The translations under genes were made by a program, and so were the position numbers. A stretch of DNA of 64,000 nt, taken from the NCBI RefSeq assembly GCF_030813055.1, contig NZ_JAUSTW010000003.1, positions 62,001 through 126,000 of the forward strand, given 5' to 3'. Source of the stretch: Neobacillus ginsengisoli (GTDB taxonomy: Bacteria > Bacillota > Bacilli > Bacillales_B > DSM-18226). How positions within the stretch are numbered: position 1 is the first letter of the stretch; each line of letters starts with the position of its first letter. This document shows positions 62,412-64,000 of the stretch, one piece after another. The notes below the pieces were generated by a model. It had not been told where the DNA came from. It made no database searches and saw nothing but the letters and a program-made list of their open reading frames with translations.

Positions 62412-63132
62412 TGGTCTCACCCCTTAATTCTAAGTCAGGCTGCTTATTGTTCTTCTTTTTTATATTTTTTTTGTTCATCTTAGAGATTCTTCCTAATACC
62501 GGTACTCCCAATATGGCTTCAATTTCGCGATCTGAACGAATGGTATCGTCCAATGACTCTAATAAAAAGACGAGCCCAACTCCGACAACTAAACCAAAAA
62601 TAAATAAATAAATGATTTTATTATAATTTTTTTGATTAATTGGTATTGGATTTACTTTAGCATTAGATAATAAGCGAACATAATCTTGACCAACAATAAT
62701 TGGTACTTCATCTTTAAACACTTGTGCTGTGGTATCAGCAATTTTAGCAGCTCGTAAAGGGTCTGTATCCATCACACTAATACTTACTACTTGGGAACTA
62801 TCTACACTCGAAACCGTTATTTGCCCTGCCAAAGCCTCTGCTGATTTTTGAAGACCCAGTTCTTCAACCACTTTGTCTAAAATAGTTGAGTCCCTAACAA
62901 TTACTTGGAGCGTTTTTCTAGATTCTTCATCTGCACCAATAATGACTCTTGAAGAGGCTTGATATTGTAATACAGTAGGAGACATACTTTGAATGATCCC
63001 TGCTATACTAGCAAGTAGCGTAATAATCCCTATTACCCAAAAACGCCTTTTTATTACGACAAATAACTCTTTTAAATTGATTTCTTTTGCTTTTCTGTTA
63101 TCTCCATTGTTAACTTGTTGAAAGCTATTCAT
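62398..63132 (-). CDS. epsA: Chain-length determinant EpsA (Wzz/CapA family)
   Basis: A 244-residue membrane protein. The Wzz domain starts with ELFVVIKRRFWVIGIITLL (first helix about residues 33-52), an extracellular part follows (to about 170), and the second helix is LFIFGLVVGVGLVFLLE, followed by the cytoplasmic tail RSDREIEAILGVPVLGRI that activates the BY-kinase. It is the first gene of the locus, with the SinR-type operator upstream, and overlaps epsB by at least 14 bases. Confidence 0.93.
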   Translation of the reverse strand: MNSFQQVNNGDNRKAKEINLKELFVVIKRRFWVIGIITLLASIAGIIQSMSPTVLQYQASSRVIIGADEESRKTLQVIVRDSTILDKVVEELGLQKSAEALAGQITVSSVDSSQVVSISVMDTDPLRAAKIADTTAQVFKDEVPIIVGQDYVRLLSNAKVNPIPINQKNYNKIIYLFIFGLVVGVGLVFLLESLDDTIRSDREIEAILGVPVLGRISKMNKKNIKKKNNKQPDLELRGETIGYK

Positions 63133-63288
63133 TTGACCACCTTTTTAGTAAGACTTTTAATATCTTGATTACGATTAATTTCGTTCAAAATAATGAACAA
63201 TTTAATCAAAAAAAATACTTATTAATTCTTATTATTATGTTTTTGAGTATTTTCTCTGAAAAATCTAAAAACAAACTTTATATTCATT

Positions 63289-63317
63289 ATAATAGTTCTT
63301 TATAAAGAACATGTCAA
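63289..63317 (-). promoter_or_regulatory. Promoter of the exopolysaccharide operon
   Basis: On the minus strand TTGACA (63312-63317), a 17-base spacer and TATTAT (63289-63294); an overlapping TATAAT is 3 bases further on. The untranslated leader would be about 150 bases long. Confidence 0.75.
63295..63310. promoter_or_regulatory. SinR-type operator palindrome in the promoter spacer
   Basis: GTTCTTTATAAAGAAC, two exact GTTCTYT half-sites in inverted orientation with a 2-base centre. It fills the spacer between the -35 and -10 boxes of the epsA promoter. It matches the established SinR consensus and lies in front of the operon that codes for the SinR-like protein. Confidence 0.8.
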
Positions 63318-63342
63318 TAAAAAATATTTTTAAAAAAAGTGG

Positions 63343-63999
63343 CTAATTCATAGATCTAACACTAACTCCCATTTGCTTTCTTAGCAACCTACTAAACATT
63401 CCTTTTTTTTCATTTGCAAGTTGACTGAATTGACCTTGTTGGATAATCTCCCCGTGATCTAAAACAATTACTTGGTCCGCATTCCGAATGGTTGATAATC
63501 GATGGGCAATGACAAGGATCGTCATCGTTCCTTTGAGCCTTTCTAATGCTTCTTGGATCTTAGACTCGTTCTCAGTATCTAAAGCACTAGTGGCCTCATC
63601 TAAAACAAGGATTGATGGTTTACGCAATATAGCCCGGGCAAGAACAAGTCTTTGACGTTCTCCACCAGATAGCTTAATACCCCTGTCACCAATCAGAGTA
63701 TCAAGTCCATTAGGTAACTTTCTAACGAAATCAGCAGCTGCAGCGAAATCAAGTGCCTCCCAAATTTGTTCTTCGTTAGCATATTGATCAATAATCTGCA
63801 AATTTTCACGGATAGTTTTATTAAATAAAAATGGATCCTGTGGTACATAACTGATTGAACGTCTCAAAGCGAGCAAATTTTGACTAGTTAATGATTCACC
63901 GTCAATTAGAACTTCGCCTGTTTCAGGCTGATTAAGTCCCATTAATAGATCAATTAATGTGCTTTTTCCTGCACCTGAGCGACCAACAATAGCTGTCAT
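63343..63999 (-). CDS. ABC exporter ATPase domain, cut by the window end
   Basis: The last 218 residues of an ABC exporter. Walker A is VGRSGAGKSTL at the very edge, the Q-loop region is YVPQDPFLF, the signature is LSGGERQRLVLARAIL, Walker B is LVLDEATSALD, and the switch is IAHRLS. The membrane domain lies beyond position 64000, so the first visible methionine is not the real start. It is on the same strand as the exopolysaccharide operon and ends just upstream of the epsA promoter. It could be a lipid, peptide or glycan exporter; the substrate is unknown. Confidence 0.88.
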   Translation of the reverse strand: MTAIVGRSGAGKSTLIDLLMGLNQPETGEVLIDGESLTSQNLLALRRSISYVPQDPFLFNKTIRENLQIIDQYANEEQIWEALDFAAAADFVRKLPNGLDTLIGDRGIKLSGGERQRLVLARAILRKPSILVLDEATSALDTENESKIQEALERLKGTMTILVIAHRLSTIRNADQVIVLDHGEIIQQGQFSQLANEKKGMFSRLLRKQMGVSVRSMN

Positions 64000-64000
64000 A

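Overview
The window looks like a chromosome segment of a low-GC, Gram-positive, spore-former-type Bacillaceae (Bacillus/Neobacillus-like). The evidence is AT-rich DNA, strong AGGAGG-type ribosome binding sites, frequent TTG/GTG starts, short intrinsic terminators and many Bacillus-type families (BdbC/BdbD, a SinR-like regulator, an EpsA-N-like exopolysaccharide locus with the eps-associated RNA, YesM/YesN-type two-component pair). No rRNA, tRNA, CRISPR array, insertion sequence or integrase was seen. Species cannot be fixed from the sequence alone. REGION 1 (1-15.6 kb) is an uptake and catabolism block. It holds two paralogous cytosine-deaminase-like amidohydrolases, two paralogous family-5 solute-binding lipoproteins, a complete peptide-type ABC importer (permeases C and B, ATPases D and F), a YesM/YesN-like two-component pair translationally coupled to an SSS-type transporter, the C-terminal stump of a third amidohydrolase, and a thiamine-diphosphate enzyme. 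The substrate is not readable; a nitrogen-containing cyclic compound is a guess from the deaminase-like enzymes. REGION 2 (15.7-30.4 kb) is housekeeping and accessory: a double DUF2935 protein, the BdbC/BdbD disulfide pair, a LigB-type dioxygenase divergent from a Cys7 HxlR regulator, a heterodimeric ABC exporter with one degenerate ATP site, an AraC-type pseudogene, galactose mutarotase with a 2-hydroxyacid dehydrogenase, a 6-phosphogluconolactonase-like protein, a DUF421 protein, a purine-type permease and a Tat-exported phosphoesterase. REGION 3 (30.4-35.2 kb, minus strand) is the most interesting part: a six-gene operon that looks like a ribosomally made, modified peptide system. It encodes an 84-residue Gly/Asn/Pro-rich three-cysteine precursor, an HPr-kinase-like kinase, a PqqD-type leader-binding protein, a Ser/His signal-peptidase-like protease, an ABC exporter and a nucleotidyltransferase. 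The leader carries the YxxPx(I/L) plus T-x signature of lasso peptides, but no lasso cyclase or transglutaminase-like leader protease is present and the core cannot form a classical lasso ring. Its upstream region has two 16-bp palindromes that resemble SinR operators. REGION 4 (35.9-38.1 kb) is a lone phage-tailspike-like beta-helix protein. REGION 5 (38.5-63.1 kb, minus strand) is a roughly 24-kb exopolysaccharide locus transcribed from 63.3 kb toward 38.5 kb. The order is epsA, epsB, EAR RNA, a terminator-like hairpin, a 46-codon gene, epsC, galU, epsD, three glycosyltransferase genes and an EpsG-like polymerase, galE, another 46-codon gene, epsL, epsM, epsN, a sinR-like repressor gene, five more glycosyltransferases, a Wzm/Wzt ABC exporter and a pyruvyltransferase. 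The promoter spacer of epsA is filled by a perfect GTTCTTT/AAAGAAC palindrome, the likely target of the SinR-like protein made by the same operon. Intrinsic terminators lie inside the operon, and the EAR element is the expected means of reading through them. At the end of the window is the ATPase part of another ABC exporter, cut by the window edge.
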